Positions 61,580 through 64,000 of a stretch of 64,000 nt of DNA are shown piece after piece. Each line of letters starts with the position of its first letter. The stretch's first letter is position 1. Source of the stretch: Mixophyes australis (taxonomy: Eukaryota > Chordata > Amphibia > Anura > Limnodynastidae); contig JAVHZZ010000017.1 of the NCBI GenBank assembly GCA_036250195.1, forward strand, positions 1,116,001-1,180,000, read 5' to 3'. Under the pieces are notes generated by a model. That model searched no databases and had not been told where the DNA came from. It saw nothing but the letters and a program-made list of their open reading frames with translations. The position numbers were made by a program, and so were the translations under genes.

Positions 61580-64000
61580 GTTTAAGCAGTACAAAAAAAA
61601 AAGAACTGCAATCTATATTACTACGTTCACTGTTTAAGCAGTCCAAAAAAATAGGAACTGCAATCTATATTACTACGTTCACTGTTTCTGCAGTCCCAAA
61701 AAATAGGAACTGCAATCTATATTACTACTTTCACTGTTGAAGCAGTCCAAAAAATAGGAACTGCAATCTATATTACTACATTCACTGTTTCTGCAGTCCC
61801 AAAAAATAGGAACTGCAATCTATATTACTACTTTCACTGTTTCTGCAGTCCCAAAAAATAGGAACTGCAATCTATATTACTACATTCACTGTTTCAGCAG
61901 TCCAAAAAATAGGAACTGCAATCTATATTACTACGTTCACTGTTTCTGCAGTCCCAAAAAATAGGAACTGCAATCTATATTACTACATTCACTGTTTCAG
62001 CAGTCCAAAAAATAGGAACTGCAATCTATATTACTACGTTCACTGTTTCTGCAGTCCCAAAAAATAGGAACTGCAATCTATATTACTACTTTCACTGTTT
62101 CTGCAGTCCCAAAAAATAGGAACTGCAATCTATATTACTACTTTCACTGTTGAAACAGTCCAAAAAATAGGAACTGCAATCTATATTACTACGTTCACTG
62201 TTTCTGCAGTCCCAAAAAATAGGAACTGCAATCTATATTACTACGTTCACTGTTTCTGCAGTCCCAAAAAATAGGAACTGCAATCTATATTACTACGTTC
62301 ACTGTTTAAGCAGTCCAAAAAAAAAAGAACTGCAATCTATATTACTACGTTCACTGTTTAAGCAGTCCAAAAAAATAGGAACTGCAATCTATATTACTAC
62401 GTTCACTGTTTCTGCAGTCCCAAAAAATAGGAACTGCAATCTATATTACTACTTTCACTGTTTCTGCAGTCCCAAAAAATAGGAACTGCAATCTATATTA
62501 CTACGTTCACTGTTTAAGCAGTCCAAAAAAAAAAGAACTGCAATCTATATTACTACGTTCACTGTTTAAGCAGTCCAAAAAAATAGGAACTGCAATCTAT
62601 ATTACTACGTTCACTGTTTCTGCAGTCCCAAAAAATAGGAACTGCAATCTATATTACTACGTTCACTGTTTAAGCAGTCCAAAAAAATAGGAACTGCAAT
62701 CTATATTACTACGTTCACTGTTTCTGCAGTCCCAAAAAATAGGAACTGCAATCTATATTACTACTTTCACTGTTGAAGCAGTCCAAAAAATAGGAACTGC
62801 AATCTATATTACTACGTTCACTGTTTCTGCAGTCCCAAAAAATAGGAACTGCAATCTATATTACTACGTTCACTGTTTCTGCAGTCCCAAAAAATAGGAA
62901 CTGCAATCTATATTACTACGTTCACTGTTTAAGCAGTACAAAAAAAAAAGAACTGCAATCTATATTACTACGTTCACTGTTTAAGCAGTCCAAAAAAATA
63001 GGAACTGCAATCTATATTACTACGTTCACTGTTTCTGCAGTCCCAAAAAATAGGAACTGCAATCTATATTACTACTTTCACTGTTGAAGCAGTCCAAAAA
63101 ATAGGAACTGCAATCTATATTACTACATTCACTGTTTCTGCAGTCCCAAAAAATAGGAACTGCAATCTATATTACTACTTTCACTGTTTCTGCAGTCCCA
63201 AAAAATAGGAACTGCAATCTATATTACTACATTCACTGTTTCAGCAGTCCAAAAAATAGGAACTGCAATCTATATTACTACGTTCACTGTTTCTGCAGTC
63301 CCAAAAAATAGGAACTGCAATCTATATTACTACATTCACTGTTTCAGCAGTCCAAAAAATAGGAACTGCAATCTATATTACTACGTTCACTGTTTCTGCA
63401 GTCCCAAAAAATAGGAACTGCAATCTATATTACTACTTTCACTGTTTCTGCAGTCCCAAAAAATAGGAACTGCAATCTATATTACTACTTTCACTGTTGA
63501 AACAGTCCAAAAAATAGGAACTGCAATCTATATTACTACGTTCACTGTTTCTGCAGTCCCAAAAAATAGGAACTGCAATCTATATTACTACGTTCACTGT
63601 TTCTGCAGTCCCAAAAAATAGGAACTGCAATCTATATTACTACGTTCACTGTTTAAGCAGTCCAAAAAAAAAAGAACTGCAATCTATATTACTACGTTCA
63701 CTGTTTAAGCAGTCCAAAAAAATAGGAACTGCAATCTATATTACTACGTTCACTGTTTCTGCAGTCCCAAAAAATAGGAACTGCAATCTATATTACTACT
63801 TTCACTGTTTCTGCAGTCCCAAAAAATAGGAACTGCAATCTATATTACTACGTTCACTGTTTAAGCAGTCCAAAAAAAAAAGAACTGCAATCTATATTAC
63901 TACGTTCACTGTTTAAGCAGTCCAAAAAAATAGGAACTGCAATCTATATTACTACGTTCACTGTTTCTGCAGTCCCAAAAAATAGGAACTGCAATCTATA
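61580..64000. repeat. Local 1347-bp duplication near the right edge
   Basis: The rare variant gcagtac occurs at 61586 and 62933, and acattcactgtttctg at 61778 and 63125; both pairs are exactly 1347 bp apart. Confidence 0.75.

Larger units (their letters stand above)
30475..64000 (+). mobile_element. hAT-like element 2, left end and internal satellite (right end not in window)
   Basis: The left end TAAGGATGAGCGGGCTCGG is followed by inverted CG-rich subterminal sequence (gcggatccgacgggatccg), then ggatctcgcgagactcgg, gcataaattcc and cgccattttaa, the same layout as hAT-1 (TAGAGATGGGCGG; ggatctcg; tataaata; cgccatttg). The base string ttgtaac precedes both left ends. From 31053 to the window edge it is a 52-bp satellite. 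No transposase or right TIR is visible, so hAT assignment rests on the left terminus only, and the array may have escaped the element. Confidence 0.6.
31053..64000. repeat. 52-bp satellite array, ~630 monomers, with higher-order structure
   Basis: The consensus monomer reads aggaactgcaatctatatta, then ctacgttcactgtttctgca, then gtcccaaaaaat (52 bp). Subtypes differ in the segment before gcagtcc (TTTCTG, TTTAAG, TTTGTG, TTTCAG, TTGAAG, TTGAAA), in the triplet after ctac (cgtt/attt/tttt types), and in A-run length, giving 51-54-bp units. The first monomers (31053-31140) are the most diverged. The array runs off the right edge. Recurring 67-codon frames starting at a TTG at 35844, 37503 and 51961 are artefacts of the repeat. 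Confidence 0.98.

Noticed and set aside
31053..64000. CRISPR-like array of regularly spaced repeats
   Set aside because: The whole 52-bp unit is repeated with no variable spacers, and the context is a vertebrate transposon-rich locus. It is a satellite.

Overview
The window looks like vertebrate nuclear DNA, most probably from a large, transposon-rich amphibian (anuran) genome. The reasons are AT-rich non-coding sequence with long TA microsatellites, several DIRS-type tyrosine-recombinase retrotransposon relics, L2-, L1- and Gypsy-like fragments, long-palindrome MITEs, two hAT transposons, and a decayed C2H2 zinc-finger gene with the frog-style SCSECGKCF motif. The species cannot be named from sequence alone, and there is no sign of bacterial or organelle DNA.

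Layout. 1-1350 is a ~662-bp tandem duplication whose two copies each end in a TA microsatellite. 2306-8250 is a complete hAT element (hAT-1): TIRs, degenerate 8-bp target duplication, promoter-like TATA, an exact 100-bp tandem array of 16 units, an intact 997-codon BED/hAT transposase, and a second ~100-bp tandem array downstream. 8389-13688 holds part of an unrecognised host gene on the + strand: five short paralogous phase-0 exons (four of 60 bp, one of 57 bp), a 69-bp exon, and a ~411-bp exon that appears to carry a one-base frameshift. 14417-18700 is a cluster of three DIRS-type relics (gag/RT piece, a gag-to-recombinase deletion derivative with an SGNH-hydrolase ORF, and a recombinase/hydrolase piece). 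18700-19235 is a degenerate C/AT-rich minisatellite. 19440-21190 is a minus-strand Gypsy-like gag with a CCHC knuckle, split by a probable solo LTR. 22.1-30.4 kb is a patchwork of MITEs, the zinc-finger pseudogene, a fourth DIRS relic broken by later insertions, L2-like and L1-like pieces and microsatellites.

From 30475 to the right edge the window is the 5' end of a second hAT-like element (hAT-2) running into an enormous satellite: about 33 kb of a 52-bp monomer (roughly 630 copies), over half the window. Rare monomer variants recur at base-exact spacings (6843, 3368, 2540, 3367 bp), showing a higher-order repeat of about 3.37 kb (about 65 monomers) plus local duplications of 1659 and 1347 bp. 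Neither the right end of the array nor a hAT-2 transposase is inside the window.

The most interesting theme is that both hAT elements carry tandem arrays at the same place, between the terminal promoter-like segment and the transposase (or where it should be). In one element this is a tidy 16 x 100-bp leader array without any upstream ATG; in the other it has grown into a satellite with higher-order structure. The second theme is the row of duplicated 20-codon exons.
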